A DNA stretch of 64,000 nucleotides from RGIG4097 sp937885645 (lineage in GTDB: Bacteria > Bacillota > Clostridia > Christensenellales > CAG-917). The notes under the pieces were generated by a model, which worked only from the letters and a program-made list of their open reading frames with translations, made no database searches and was not told where the DNA came from. The translations under genes and the position numbers were made by a program. Shown piece after piece: positions 41,409 to 51,203 of the stretch. Location of the stretch: positions 62,001 to 126,000 of the forward strand of contig CALABJ010000014.1 in assembly GCA_937885645.1 (NCBI GenBank), given 5' to 3'. Each line of letters starts with the position of its first letter. Positions within the stretch are counted from its first letter, which is position 1.

Positions 41409-41578
41409 AATTTTCCCTCCGCGCGCACCAATTCTTCAATAGCCTTTTTAATCTTTTCAGCCATTTTATCTTCACTAGCCTCTTTTGTTTTCAAATTTTC
41501 TTTTTCCATTCGAAAAATTTGAAGTTCTAATTTTAAAAGAATGTTTTGATCCAGTGGTTTAGTTTTAAATTCTTCCAT
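41405..41578 (-). CDS. 57-residue coiled-coil protein between the helicase and DndD
   Basis: An open frame of 57 codons begins at ATG 41578, inside the last 14 bases of the helicase gene, with GGAG 6-9 bases upstream, and ends in TGA that overlaps the dndD ATG. The peptide is highly charged and helical (KTKPLDQNILLKLELQIF, MAEKIKKAIEELVRAEGKL). Start and stop are both coupled to neighbours, and the frame has no rare features, so I believe it is translated. It could be a linker or adaptor for the DndD complex. Its small size and place make it easy to overlook. Confidence 0.7.
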   Translation of the reverse strand: MEEFKTKPLDQNILLKLELQIFRMEKENLKTKEASEDKMAEKIKKAIEELVRAEGKL

Positions 41579-43733
41579 AGTATTCTCCTATTTGGTATAC
41601 TTTGTACTTACTTTTTAGTGCATTCATTAATTTTGTTGTGCTGCTTGGGTTTTCGGATAATACCTGAAAGTCTTCCATTCTTTCCATCTCCCTTCGCACC
41701 AAAGACAATTCTGCTTGTTTTGAGTATTCCGAGACTTCCTCGTCGAAATCTCTTGGTATAACAACAAAATCATATATTGTGGCATATTCTTTCCCAGGGG
41801 CTTTTCTAAGTACACGACCTCTTCTTTGAATGTATTCCTTTGGATTTGTGCTGCTTGCTAGTATAAATGCAGTTTCAATTCCCGGAATATTCATGCCTTC
41901 ATCCAAACACTTGATTGCTACTAGTCCCTGAATCCTTCGTTCTTTAAATTCCGATTTAATAATTTCTCTCTGCTTCGAATCTTCCGCCGCCGTGAACTGG
42001 GTAACAATCATTCCTAGTTCATCGTGCAAAATTTTGGTTGTTGCATCTATTTGTCTCAATTCATAGTCATCTGCTTCTTTTATTGTATCTTCGTCTTCAT
42101 TTTGAACTTTTGTTGCACCACAATAAAAAAGTAAATTTGTTTTATCTTTCCATTCTTTCGAAATTTCACGAAGTGCATCTAATTTATTCTGAGCACCTGC
42201 TATAATACGAGACCTTTCAATTAATAAAGTTTCTACCGAGGACGGGATCTCATTTTTCTTTTTCTTTGGAAACTTTCTTAATATGTCTACTATTTTTTCC
42301 GTCAATTCTACATATTCATCTAACTCGTTTGATCGCAACACAACGGGTATCGGATAGTAATAATATCTCGTTAGCTTATTTTGTTCAATCGCCTCTTGTA
42401 ATGTATATGTGATGCATTTTGCGCCAAAATAATCGTACAGACACTGTGTACCCTCTTCGTCATGGTGTCTATCTAGAGTAGCAGATAGTGCTAATCTATA
42501 TTTAAATTCAGGCACCATACATTCAATTTGTCTTTTTGAACCAAAATTATGTGCTTCATCTACTACTAAACACATGTTTTCTTTCACTTTCTGCAATTCA
42601 TGCAATAGGTGATATGAATTGGCGACTAAACTAGCATTTGTTGTTATTATACAGAATCTATCTACTACTTCTAAATTAAAATTTCTTACTGCTTTTCTAA
42701 CTGTTTCCTTCCAGTCATATCTAGAGTAGCAAATGATAGGTTTAACCCCAAATTTGTTTATGTCTTCCACCCATTGTTCAACTAAATGTTGATATGGGCA
42801 AACTATAACCGTTACTAATCTATGATTAAGTTTTTTTGACAGCGCACACAGTGCTCCAAGGGCGGTATATGTTTTGCCTGTTCCTGTTGCCATATCAAAG
42901 ATTCCGCAAGATTCTTGTTTCATCCAGTTTTCAATAGCATCTTCTTGATACTTGAAAAAACTAACCGTCTCTGGAACAATGAAACAATTTTCTGGTCGTT
43001 CTTCGATTTTTTTGTGTACTGGAAGAAATTCGCCCATATCTATTATTTCTCTTGTAGTTTTCTCTTTGTGTTTTCCAAGCCATTCTTTTGCTTCTTTGGG
43101 GAATTCAAAAGTGTCTATAGCAGGATCTGTATTATTCCAAAGAGAATCAAAAGCTCCTTCCTTATCTAACACTCTTTCATGATTGTCATCGCATGACCAA
43201 TCTGTAAAGATGTCAATAGTTTCGTAATTATTGTATAATCCTGCACCCGTTTCGTTCATTGAGCCAGAAAATGCAATTTTGTTCCCTTCGCAATCTTCTA
43301 CTATACCCATTTTTTCATGGAAGATGCCGGTAGACTTTCTATCAACTTTTAATGCGATTTTTATATCTAAAACGCTTTCTGCAATAAGATTGGCTAAAAG
43401 ATTTAATTTCGTTTTTTCTATCGGCGTACTAGGCTCAGACAATGCTCGTGTTATTGCTTTAATAACAATATTTTCTCTTGCTTCATATCCTTCAATTATT
43501 GCTTCTATATCTTCCTTTTCCAATTGTGGGGATACGATTAATTGCATCTTTCCATTGTTTTTTGCAAGATGCATGATTCCATCGGAAATGTCGTATAACG
43601 CTTGAGAGTTAAAATATCCTACTGCTCTCTTATATAGAATAGCCTCTTTTAAAACAGGCAAATAAAAATCTCTCACTACATCTCCGTGCAGAGTTCTATA
43701 TGACTTTGAAAATTTTATATCTCTAAGAGCCAT
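41565..43733 (-). CDS. SF2 helicase with N-terminal phospholipase-D-like nuclease domain
   Basis: A 722-residue protein. Residues 1-240 form a PLD-like domain with one HKD-type motif (FHEKMGIVED, then FSGSMNETGAGLYNN); residues ~265-650 form a superfamily 2 helicase: Q-motif FKYQEDAIENW, Walker A MATGTGKTYTALG, DEAH box VVDEAHNFG, ALSATLDRHHDE, and motif VI QRRGRVLRKAPG. Such PLD-helicase fusions occur in restriction and Dnd-associated modules and act on invading DNA. Two bases separate it from the cysteine desulfurase gene and GGAGATTT precedes its ATG. It is likely the effector of the system, since no DndFGH restriction genes are present. Confidence 0.88.
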   Translation of the reverse strand: MALRDIKFSKSYRTLHGDVVRDFYLPVLKEAILYKRAVGYFNSQALYDISDGIMHLAKNNGKMQLIVSPQLEKEDIEAIIEGYEARENIVIKAITRALSEPSTPIEKTKLNLLANLIAESVLDIKIALKVDRKSTGIFHEKMGIVEDCEGNKIAFSGSMNETGAGLYNNYETIDIFTDWSCDDNHERVLDKEGAFDSLWNNTDPAIDTFEFPKEAKEWLGKHKEKTTREIIDMGEFLPVHKKIEERPENCFIVPETVSFFKYQEDAIENWMKQESCGIFDMATGTGKTYTALGALCALSKKLNHRLVTVIVCPYQHLVEQWVEDINKFGVKPIICYSRYDWKETVRKAVRNFNLEVVDRFCIITTNASLVANSYHLLHELQKVKENMCLVVDEAHNFGSKRQIECMVPEFKYRLALSATLDRHHDEEGTQCLYDYFGAKCITYTLQEAIEQNKLTRYYYYPIPVVLRSNELDEYVELTEKIVDILRKFPKKKKNEIPSSVETLLIERSRIIAGAQNKLDALREISKEWKDKTNLLFYCGATKVQNEDEDTIKEADDYELRQIDATTKILHDELGMIVTQFTAAEDSKQREIIKSEFKERRIQGLVAIKCLDEGMNIPGIETAFILASSTNPKEYIQRRGRVLRKAPGKEYATIYDFVVIPRDFDEEVSEYSKQAELSLVRREMERMEDFQVLSENPSSTTKLMNALKSKYKVYQIGEYYGRI

Positions 43734-43735
43734 TT

Positions 43736-44872
43736 TTAAATCTCCATTTCAATTTCTTCAAGTGCGGATTTCAATAATTGAAATTCTTCTTCCGTTGTAA
43801 AACAATCAACACTGAATCGCACCGTTCCTTCTGGGAATGTACGTGCTTGCTTATGTGCCAACGGAGAACAGTGCAAACCCGTTCTTACTACTATTCCTTT
43901 ATCAGCTAGCACTGGGCCTATTGAATCAGGAGAAAATCCTTTGATTGCACATGAAATTATGCTTGAATTGTTTCCTGTATATCCTATCTCATCTATAAAC
44001 GAATAACTGGACAGAATTTTGTGTAGTCGTTTTATGTTTTCTTGTTCTCTATGTCTTATATTTTCTATGCCTTCTTGCTCTATCCATTTCAGAGCCGCGT
44101 TGAGTGCCGTTATTGCAAGCATATTTGTACTTCCCGCCTCACACCTTGCTGGCAAATATTTAGGCATATCTTCATTCGCAGAATCCAGCCCGGTTCCACC
44201 ATAAATAAGTGGTTTTATCATATCTGACTCTTTACAAACAAATCCTGAACAGCCATAAATGCTATGCAGGGTCTTATGCCCGGCAAAAACTATATAATCT
44301 GCATTTGCTTGCACTGCACTTATATCTAACACTCCCGCAGATTGACAACAGTCGATAAGATATTTCGCATTGTATTGCTTAGCAATGATGCCTAATCCAT
44401 TGATATCTAATACATTGCCAAAAACATTTCCGACATGACTTATGCAAATGAATGTCGGCTTTTTTAGTGCAAATTGAAATCTTATAGATTCCAAGTCCAA
44501 AGCAAACCCTGTCCTATCTGTGCTTAAGAGCTCTATCTCCACACCCATCTTTTTAGACAGCATAACTGCGACTCTATATATTGCATTGTGTTCAAACGGC
44601 GACAAGTATAATACATCACCTTTGTTCCATTTTTGCCCTTGTAAGATTACATTAATTGCTTCTGTCGCCGTTGCAGTAAATACAGTAGTAAAATTAGAAG
44701 TCGCCCCAAACAAGCTTTTAACCAATTGTCTTGTCTCTTTAACTATTGAATTTGATGTATTATCTCTTCCATCTGCAGAAAAATCGGTATTGTAAAAATT
44801 GCTTACTACGTCAAGCACTAGTTGGGGCTTATATTTAGTTGTCGCTGCAGCATTAAAATAAGCTTCTGCCAT
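43736..44872 (-). CDS. Cysteine desulfurase (DndA/Csd-like), sulfur donor
   Basis: About 378 residues, fold-type I PLP enzyme of aminotransferase class V. The N terminus AYFNAAATTKYKPQLV is family-typical; the PLP lysine is in FAGHKTLHSIYG and the catalytic Cys in TGLHCSPLAHKQA, followed by GTVRFSVDCFTT. It would extract sulfur from cysteine as a persulfide and pass it to the DndC-like protein. An in-frame start at 44911 lies inside the upstream ATPase gene; ATG 44872 has GGAG 9 bases before it and is 2 bases past that stop. In classical systems DndA is needed or replaced by IscS, so this gene supports a sulfur-modification reading. Confidence 0.9.
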   Translation of the reverse strand: MAEAYFNAAATTKYKPQLVLDVVSNFYNTDFSADGRDNTSNSIVKETRQLVKSLFGATSNFTTVFTATATEAINVILQGQKWNKGDVLYLSPFEHNAIYRVAVMLSKKMGVEIELLSTDRTGFALDLESIRFQFALKKPTFICISHVGNVFGNVLDINGLGIIAKQYNAKYLIDCCQSAGVLDISAVQANADYIVFAGHKTLHSIYGCSGFVCKESDMIKPLIYGGTGLDSANEDMPKYLPARCEAGSTNMLAITALNAALKWIEQEGIENIRHREQENIKRLHKILSSYSFIDEIGYTGNNSSIISCAIKGFSPDSIGPVLADKGIVVRTGLHCSPLAHKQARTFPEGTVRFSVDCFTTEEEFQLLKSALEEIEMEI

Positions 44873-44874
44873 GT

Positions 44875-47800
44875 TTATGACTCCATAAGAATTTTTACAA
44901 GAATCTGCCATTTTTCAGCAGGAGAAACAGCCTCACCAAATTCATCAATTTCAGATGTCAATGTGTTATATAGCAATTTTGCTTGTGGCGATAGTTCTTT
45001 GTTGTCAAAGTTACGAACTATTTCATTATTTGAACCATCTCTATAAGTGATTACATATCCAGAGCTTTCTGTTTGTATTGCCGATTCTTCGTTATAGGCA
45101 ACGATTGTTTTGAATGTTTCAACAATTTTATTAATCAATGAATCTGCTAACACATCTGTGAAGTCTTCTATTCTCAAAGAGAATATAGCTCTAACTATCG
45201 CTTTCACGCAAGTTTCATCGTCGTTGGCAGGATTTTTAATGTAGCCAATTAAATTGTTTTCTACCCCGCTGTAAACGTGATTTTTAGCTTTATCACTTAA
45301 TGAGTCGTAAAAATCTTTTAGTGCCGATGAAAGGGATGCTTCTTCCATTGCGCCCAGCTCTTTTTTCAGAGTTGTAGCAATAAGTAAGGTTAAATTTTTG
45401 CTATTATTGTCGGTTTTTTCTTTAAGACTTTTTATTTTTTTGACTATCGAAGGATAATCATTTGTATGATATATTTTGGGCAGCTTGTCAAACAACAATT
45501 CTCTTGCATTCAATTCAGGCGATTTCAAAATGTTTTTTAACATAATGTCGTCTTTTGACAAAGCCTCTTTCCCTTGGTCGCTATAAGAATTCTTGGTTTC
45601 TCTATCAAATTTTGACAATCTTAAGAACCAACGTTGCATTGCTTTTGCGACATAGTCAAATGTTGAGTATGCTTTATCGGAATCGTTTGCATAGGGATAG
45701 AACAAAGCCTCCAATCTGGACGTATAAAGCTCTTTCTTTTCATCCCAATTTTCAATTTTAAGAGTATACATTTCTGGATGCTCATTTATATTAGCAAGAA
45801 GCTCTCCCGAAATGGAAACTTCAACATTTTTGTTTTTTACGACAATATACTTTCTATATTCTCTAACGGCAACAGCAATATAAAATGGAATTACTCCTTT
45901 CTTGAGCCCAATGCCATTTTCTGGATTGACCAATAATTCATACAATTCTACAAAAGGTTTAGGTTCATTTGCAGATGAAACGATAAACCCTTTTATAGTT
46001 GCAAATAAATGTTTATATTCTTCTGACAAGTCCGACAAGTTAATCGCAGGATTATCAAGACACGTCAATATGCCCGGAACTAAATATACGCTTCTCAAGA
46101 CATTAATGTCTTGGCTGCCTACAAGCGATAAGTTCTCTTTTAATTCTTCCGCAAGAATACCATCCAATATTTTCTTTCTTGTATTCTTCATCGGTGTCGA
46201 TAGTATGTTTTTGTTAATATTTTCATTAACAAGGATTGGCGTCTTACTATAAACTTCCCAACATATTTTAGACAATAGTGCTGTAAGATTGGATTTTCTA
46301 ATGACTTTAGCTTCTTGTCCCATATAGAAATATTCGGACTTTCTATATTCGGGTTTTAGATAAAGCGTTTCAACGTAATTATTCGCCAGATCAAGCAAAT
46401 CGTTTCTCACATAATTAAGTTCTTCAGTCAAAAGAATATCTGATGCGCTTTTTGCAAGAAGGCTATTGATTGCCTCGATTTTAAGCAGGTGTGTTGTAAT
46501 AACCCTTATGTCTTTTGGCAAAATAAATACGACACGATTACCTTGAAGTTTTAATATTTTATCCCTTGCAGCAATGCGTTCCGCTTCATCATCAACTACT
46601 ACACCAAATATAATGCCATCTGCATCAATCCGATGTGTATATTTCTCGATATCCTCTATTGCCATTAACTCATTATAGTCTATGAACAAAAATTTGAAAT
46701 AACGAGTTATTTCAATAGAATCATTATATTCTACTGGATAATAATATGTTTTGGACAAGCAGTCAGTGAGAATGGATTTTTTGTTAAATCCTTTCTCGAC
46801 TCTTATCATCTCATTGTTTATAAGTTCGTTTATATCATTGCCGCTGCTTTGCTTCAATCGAATATGCGGCTTAAACTGAAGTTCTATGAGTAGTTGAGCA
46901 GATTTAATACATTCAATCGCGGCTGTTATGTCAGCGAAGCCGTATGATGAATAAATGTCGTAAATCAAATCTAGGCTAGGAGGCAAAACTTCAAATTGAT
47001 TGATCATATAAATCAAGCTTATGGTTTTCACAATTTTGATTGATAGATCATTGTCGTAAGAATTAAGTTTTGCGATTGCCGAACTTGCTATTTGCCAATG
47101 CTTTCTAATGTCACTTCCAAATGGTTCTCCTTTAAAAAGCCCTTCAAAGTAGTCATAAATTTGGTCGGGTTCGATGATTGGGAACGCCTTCTCACACCTT
47201 TTTGCGAAGTAAGATACAGAGTTTTTATCTGACGATGCCAAATATGTAAAAATCGTTCTCTCATTTTGAGCAACCATTTCAGATATTCTTGGCAACATAT
47301 AAAGTGAATATGGATGCAAGGGATAACATTCATAAACGAATGATTCTCCTACTGCCTCAAATATTTCAGAGAAAATTCCTGATGCTGCATTTTTAATTTT
47401 TCCTTTCGCAGATAAAGCAAGTTGGTTTTCTAGGTTGTCGAATTCTGCCTTATGTTGCGCCACAAATGCCCTAAACGATTCTTTGTCTTTTTGCAGAATT
47501 TGAGAAATCATTTCAAAGATTTCAGAATCTTTGCTCTGCAAAGAAATTTTTGTAAATCTTTCAGAAACTGCTTTCCAGCTATCTATTTTTTCTTTAGAAA
47601 GTTTGCCGACATAGTTGTCTATTCCTTTGTGCGAAACAAACAACAAGTGAATTTGATTTGACCAACTACGATTTGCTTTCTCTGCCAAATCTTGCAATAG
47701 TTTAATGTCCATTGCTGAACCAGATTCAACGCTTCCTTCAAGAAATTTCCCAAATTCATCGTAGATTAGGAAAAGCCCATCATAACCATAGCTATTAATT

Positions 47801-48492
47801 TTTTCGGCTACATCAGAATAGACTTTGATTACATCTGACCCTTCCATAGGATTAAATTCGCTACCAGATGTCAAAGACGGATATATTCTCACAAACAGGT
47901 TGTAGCTCGCTTGATTATAGTCTGCCAACTCTTTTATGAAAGTCTGCCCAGATGTTCCAATCATTTCTTCAAATGCCTTGTATGTATCAATGAAATTTTC
48001 CTTCCAAGACAGGATTTTAGAAATAGCAACATCGAAAAATGTTGTTGGCATTATTTGTTCGAGGCCGTGCGATTTCAATGATTCACCCAATGCATACAAC
48101 AACATTGCTTTCAAATCCATCGAAATGCCATTTACAACTATGGGCAATAATTTTTTGTTTGAGTCTATGTATGATTTAATGTTGCCGTATATATTCTCGT
48201 CGGTCTGTTTTGCTTTGTTTAATATGTTTTTGAAAAGTTTTGGATTTTTCCCAGATAATAATGCAGACAAAGCTAATGTCAAATGTGACTTGCCTTTGCC
48301 GTATGCTCCTGTTAAGAGTCGTGCTCTTGTTGTGCTGTTTGGATGTGTGCTTAAAATTATTTCTTCTATCAAAGACAAAGCACTTGTCGTAGGAATATAT
48401 GCTTTGATTTTGTTTTCATCGTTTAAGTCATACGACAAATTCACTGAGTATTGAAAGTGTCCAATGGGTTTCAAAAAAGATAATGTGTTCAT
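44875..48492 (-). CDS. BrxC/PglY-like giant P-loop ATPase
   Basis: A 1205-residue ATPase. The N-terminal module has Walker A LLTGAYGKGKSHLTLALSALL (residues 61-80), the GxYGxGKSH form that marks the BrxC/PglY family of BREX and related phage-defence systems, and Walker B GLFLIYDEFGKFLEG near 245. The remainder is helical with HLLFVSHKGIDNY and a long C-terminal part without known motifs. Function in BREX is undefined; in Dnd-type islands homologues occur beside DUF4007. It abuts DUF4007 upstream and the desulfurase downstream. No PglX methylase or PglZ is present, so this is not BREX. Confidence 0.85.
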   Translation of the reverse strand: MNTLSFLKPIGHFQYSVNLSYDLNDENKIKAYIPTTSALSLIEEIILSTHPNSTTRARLLTGAYGKGKSHLTLALSALLSGKNPKLFKNILNKAKQTDENIYGNIKSYIDSNKKLLPIVVNGISMDLKAMLLYALGESLKSHGLEQIMPTTFFDVAISKILSWKENFIDTYKAFEEMIGTSGQTFIKELADYNQASYNLFVRIYPSLTSGSEFNPMEGSDVIKVYSDVAEKINSYGYDGLFLIYDEFGKFLEGSVESGSAMDIKLLQDLAEKANRSWSNQIHLLFVSHKGIDNYVGKLSKEKIDSWKAVSERFTKISLQSKDSEIFEMISQILQKDKESFRAFVAQHKAEFDNLENQLALSAKGKIKNAASGIFSEIFEAVGESFVYECYPLHPYSLYMLPRISEMVAQNERTIFTYLASSDKNSVSYFAKRCEKAFPIIEPDQIYDYFEGLFKGEPFGSDIRKHWQIASSAIAKLNSYDNDLSIKIVKTISLIYMINQFEVLPPSLDLIYDIYSSYGFADITAAIECIKSAQLLIELQFKPHIRLKQSSGNDINELINNEMIRVEKGFNKKSILTDCLSKTYYYPVEYNDSIEITRYFKFLFIDYNELMAIEDIEKYTHRIDADGIIFGVVVDDEAERIAARDKILKLQGNRVVFILPKDIRVITTHLLKIEAINSLLAKSASDILLTEELNYVRNDLLDLANNYVETLYLKPEYRKSEYFYMGQEAKVIRKSNLTALLSKICWEVYSKTPILVNENINKNILSTPMKNTRKKILDGILAEELKENLSLVGSQDINVLRSVYLVPGILTCLDNPAINLSDLSEEYKHLFATIKGFIVSSANEPKPFVELYELLVNPENGIGLKKGVIPFYIAVAVREYRKYIVVKNKNVEVSISGELLANINEHPEMYTLKIENWDEKKELYTSRLEALFYPYANDSDKAYSTFDYVAKAMQRWFLRLSKFDRETKNSYSDQGKEALSKDDIMLKNILKSPELNARELLFDKLPKIYHTNDYPSIVKKIKSLKEKTDNNSKNLTLLIATTLKKELGAMEEASLSSALKDFYDSLSDKAKNHVYSGVENNLIGYIKNPANDDETCVKAIVRAIFSLRIEDFTDVLADSLINKIVETFKTIVAYNEESAIQTESSGYVITYRDGSNNEIVRNFDNKELSPQAKLLYNTLTSEIDEFGEAVSPAEKWQILVKILMES

Positions 48493-49380
48493 TTATTTTC
48501 CCTCCCCATTTAACATTTCATAATACATTTCGACACATTCATTAAATGATTTCTTTTTGTTAACTTTGATAATATCAAGCCCCGCCGTTCTACTCATGCT
48601 TATATAGCCGAGTTGAACAATTTTATTTAGGATTGAAATAATTCCTATTCTATCGAGATTAAAAATCCTTCCCAGATTGCATGGAGCATCACAAATGTCG
48701 TTTATGAGCATTTCATCAAGTTTTGAAGCTTCAAACGCCACACTTAAAATTGCAAATGCAATTAATGGATGAATATCGTCTGGATTGAGTGAAGCTTTTT
48801 TGTATTCTTTAGTTTTACTATCAATTAAGTCTAGAAGACTTAGTTCTGCCAATGGACAAATCTTTGTTTCTTCTGGATCGTCATCTTCGACAGATTTGCT
48901 GCTATATGTGTTCACAAGGCAATTGAATTCGTCCTCAAGCACCTTTGGCGATGATGTTTGGTTTTCTTCGACTTTTAAATAATGAGCCAATTCACTAACA
49001 AACAATTTCTTGTCTATCACACTACCATTGTATATGTTAAAAAACCAATACCATGCTGTAGCATCTTCCTTATTGCTTGCCAAAAGAAAGTGGATGATTT
49101 GAAGGGTTCCTATTTCTTCGTAATATTTGTCGTACGTATTGATTATTTTGCCAATATCTGTGACTTCTGCTAATCTATTGCTCTTTTTAGTTTTTTCTTC
49201 TACAACTCTTGTCGCATTAAGCCAATATCTTAATGATTTTACCATGTTGCTTCCTATGCCTAAAATATCGCAAGCATTAGTTTCGCCAGCAAAAAGTCTT
49301 GGATCTTTTAAGACATGTTTAACGCCTTTTTGGAGCCATCCCTTTCTTATATAGAATGATTCATGTGCTCTTATCTTCAT
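48493..49380 (-). CDS. DUF4007 family protein, Dnd-associated
   Basis: A 295-residue protein matching DUF4007: HESFYIRKGWLQKGVKHVLKDPRLF, then LGIGSNMVKSLRYWLNATRVVEE, ending in IISILNKIVQLGYISMSRTAGLDII. DUF4007 genes are known as partners of dnd genes and have been described in the PT-dependent Dnd-Pbe antiviral type, where the protein may read the modification or link it to the effector. The central part resembles a winged helix DNA-binding fold. It starts by sharing one base with the DndC-like stop (TAATG) and abuts the next ATG, so the three are translationally coupled. Confidence 0.88.
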   Translation of the reverse strand: MKIRAHESFYIRKGWLQKGVKHVLKDPRLFAGETNACDILGIGSNMVKSLRYWLNATRVVEEKTKKSNRLAEVTDIGKIINTYDKYYEEIGTLQIIHFLLASNKEDATAWYWFFNIYNGSVIDKKLFVSELAHYLKVEENQTSSPKVLEDEFNCLVNTYSSKSVEDDDPEETKICPLAELSLLDLIDSKTKEYKKASLNPDDIHPLIAFAILSVAFEASKLDEMLINDICDAPCNLGRIFNLDRIGIISILNKIVQLGYISMSRTAGLDIIKVNKKKSFNECVEMYYEMLNGEGK

Positions 49381-51098
49381 TATTCTTCTTCCTTTTTAAC
49401 TTTTAAGAACCTATCCATCAAACATCCCCCGTCCAAGAATTTTGCAGATACGCACTTTTTGCAACGCTTACACTTGTTGGGATTAATTCGATAATGCTCT
49501 TTCGTTATTGTGATTGCATTGTGGTCACAGACTGACTCGCATTTTAAACACTTTCTGCACGCATTGTATTTTCTTATTTGGTACCCAATCATTCTTTGCA
49601 AATCTTCATGAGATTTTACATTCATGGTCTTAATTTTTACTGCATGCTCGTATCCATCAAGAGAAAATGGTTGTATTGAAATAATCGGCACATTTGATTT
49701 CAAATCTAAAACGATTACTTCATTGATAAGTTTTCTTCCCAATTCACGACTTACTTTACCAAACGGAACAAATAAATCGTAAAACTCATCATCGACCTGT
49801 TTATTCAAGTTATAAATTTTTGCATTTTCTTCTGCAGTACAGTTAGTAAATTTGATCTTGACATCCTCTGCCGATTCAAGACCATTTCCACCTTGACGGG
49901 CTTTCCACCATCCACCATCTACATATTCTTCTGCATCGGGTTTTCCAATCGACCTTGCAAAACTAATAAGATAATCTCTCCATTTCTTGTATTGCTCGGG
50001 CATATAAATTTGCGACAGAAATTGAGCTCTAACATTGTTGTTCGGACAGCACCAACAGCCAACTCTGTCATAGCCTAAACGATATGCATCATTGAAATCC
50101 ACGTCTTCACCAAGCATATATAGCCAGATGTCAACATCATTCCAATAAAATATTGGAGATGCTACCGTTTGTTTTTGAATTTTGACATCTGCTCCAGATG
50201 AAACTCTGTCATATTTGCTTCGAGCAGTAGATTCACACTTCCTAATACCATAAAATGTTAGGATATGTTCATCTCTGTAAAGGGAGTTTAAAACTCTTGT
50301 TATAGGTCCAGTTTTAAACATTGTGCAACACCATCTCATCATTCTCGCAGGTGGCCCAATATCTTCACATACAGAGTAAAAGTCTTGATCTTTATTTTTT
50401 GCTACTCGCAGTATTGCCTTTGGATTACCTTTTCTAAATCGGGTTACATAATCATATGATGTAGGAAATTCTAGCGTCGTATCTCCATAAATATGAACTA
50501 TTGATGGATTGGACAGCGCTCGAACAACCAGATCTGCCACTACGGTGGAATCTTTGCCACCAGAGAATGAAATTACTAGTTGTTCTGGCCTATATTTTGC
50601 TGCTTCTAGATTTATGAATTCATATGCTTCATTTTTAATATCAATTAAACGCTGCCTATTTGCTTCGACAAATAATTTAATGAATTTATTAAATGCTTCG
50701 TATGAATTTATATCTTTATACTCAGAAAGCTGCTTTATGATATTAGGGATATTTGCATCTTTAAATTGAGACATGCTAATATTGCGCACTTTTCCGTCGA
50801 TGTAATATCTTGAGTTATTTGCCCATACTGAAGAGTCTTTCCATTGCATTGGGTGCCCTAACAATATTTCTATCAACAATCTTTCTTCGGGGAAAACAGG
50901 CCTAAGGTCTTTGCCTAAATAATGAATTGCGTTACCACACAAGGGGCATTTATGGTTTTCACTTGTAATATTTTCAATTATTGGTGTTTTACACTTCTCA
51001 CACCAATAAATTTCAACAGGAGGATATGGTTCTGTTGGGACGCCACATTTTGGGCATGAAGAACCAATTGTTTGCTCTTTGCAAATATCACACCACAT
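49380..51098 (-). CDS. DndC-like phosphoadenosine phosphosulfate reductase-family protein with zinc ribbons and ferredoxin domain
   Basis: About 572 residues in three parts. N terminus: two zinc-ribbon Cys pairs (CDIC/CPKC and CEKC/CPLC, residues 3-60). Middle: PAPS reductase/ATP-sulfurtransferase fold with FSGGKDSTVVADLVVRAL, YGDTTLEFPTSYDYV, RWCCTMFKTGP and GVCWCC-type Cys (DRVGCWCCPNNN). C terminus: CRKCLKCESVC and CKRCKKC with a later Cys, the spacing of two [4Fe-4S] clusters. DndC is the Fe-S enzyme that inserts sulfur into DNA; the fused ferredoxin could be its own electron donor. ATG 51098 is preferred (AGGAGG 6 bases away); it is the first gene of the operon. Confidence 0.85.
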   Translation of the reverse strand: MWCDICKEQTIGSSCPKCGVPTEPYPPVEIYWCEKCKTPIIENITSENHKCPLCGNAIHYLGKDLRPVFPEERLLIEILLGHPMQWKDSSVWANNSRYYIDGKVRNISMSQFKDANIPNIIKQLSEYKDINSYEAFNKFIKLFVEANRQRLIDIKNEAYEFINLEAAKYRPEQLVISFSGGKDSTVVADLVVRALSNPSIVHIYGDTTLEFPTSYDYVTRFRKGNPKAILRVAKNKDQDFYSVCEDIGPPARMMRWCCTMFKTGPITRVLNSLYRDEHILTFYGIRKCESTARSKYDRVSSGADVKIQKQTVASPIFYWNDVDIWLYMLGEDVDFNDAYRLGYDRVGCWCCPNNNVRAQFLSQIYMPEQYKKWRDYLISFARSIGKPDAEEYVDGGWWKARQGGNGLESAEDVKIKFTNCTAEENAKIYNLNKQVDDEFYDLFVPFGKVSRELGRKLINEVIVLDLKSNVPIISIQPFSLDGYEHAVKIKTMNVKSHEDLQRMIGYQIRKYNACRKCLKCESVCDHNAITITKEHYRINPNKCKRCKKCVSAKFLDGGCLMDRFLKVKKEEE

Positions 51099-51133
51099 AC
51101 TCATCCTCCTTTGTTGATCTAACTTTAAATAAT

Positions 51134-51162
51134 ATATTAGCATATATTAATTTAAATTTCAA
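51134..51162 (-). promoter_or_regulatory. Promoter of the phosphorothioation-like operon
   Basis: TTGAAA (51157-51162) and TAATAT (51134-51139) on the minus strand with a 17-base spacer, 36 bases ahead of the first ATG at 51098. No terminator separates it clearly from the ADP-ribose operon upstream, so read-through is possible. Confidence 0.75.
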
Positions 51163-51203
51163 TACATTTTATTAGTTAACTTGTTTACCGTTTTATAATC
51201 GAG

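Noticed and set aside
44875..48492. BREX system
   Set aside because: Only a BrxC-like ATPase is present; PglX, PglZ, BrxA, BrxB and BrxL are absent, and dnd-type genes surround it.
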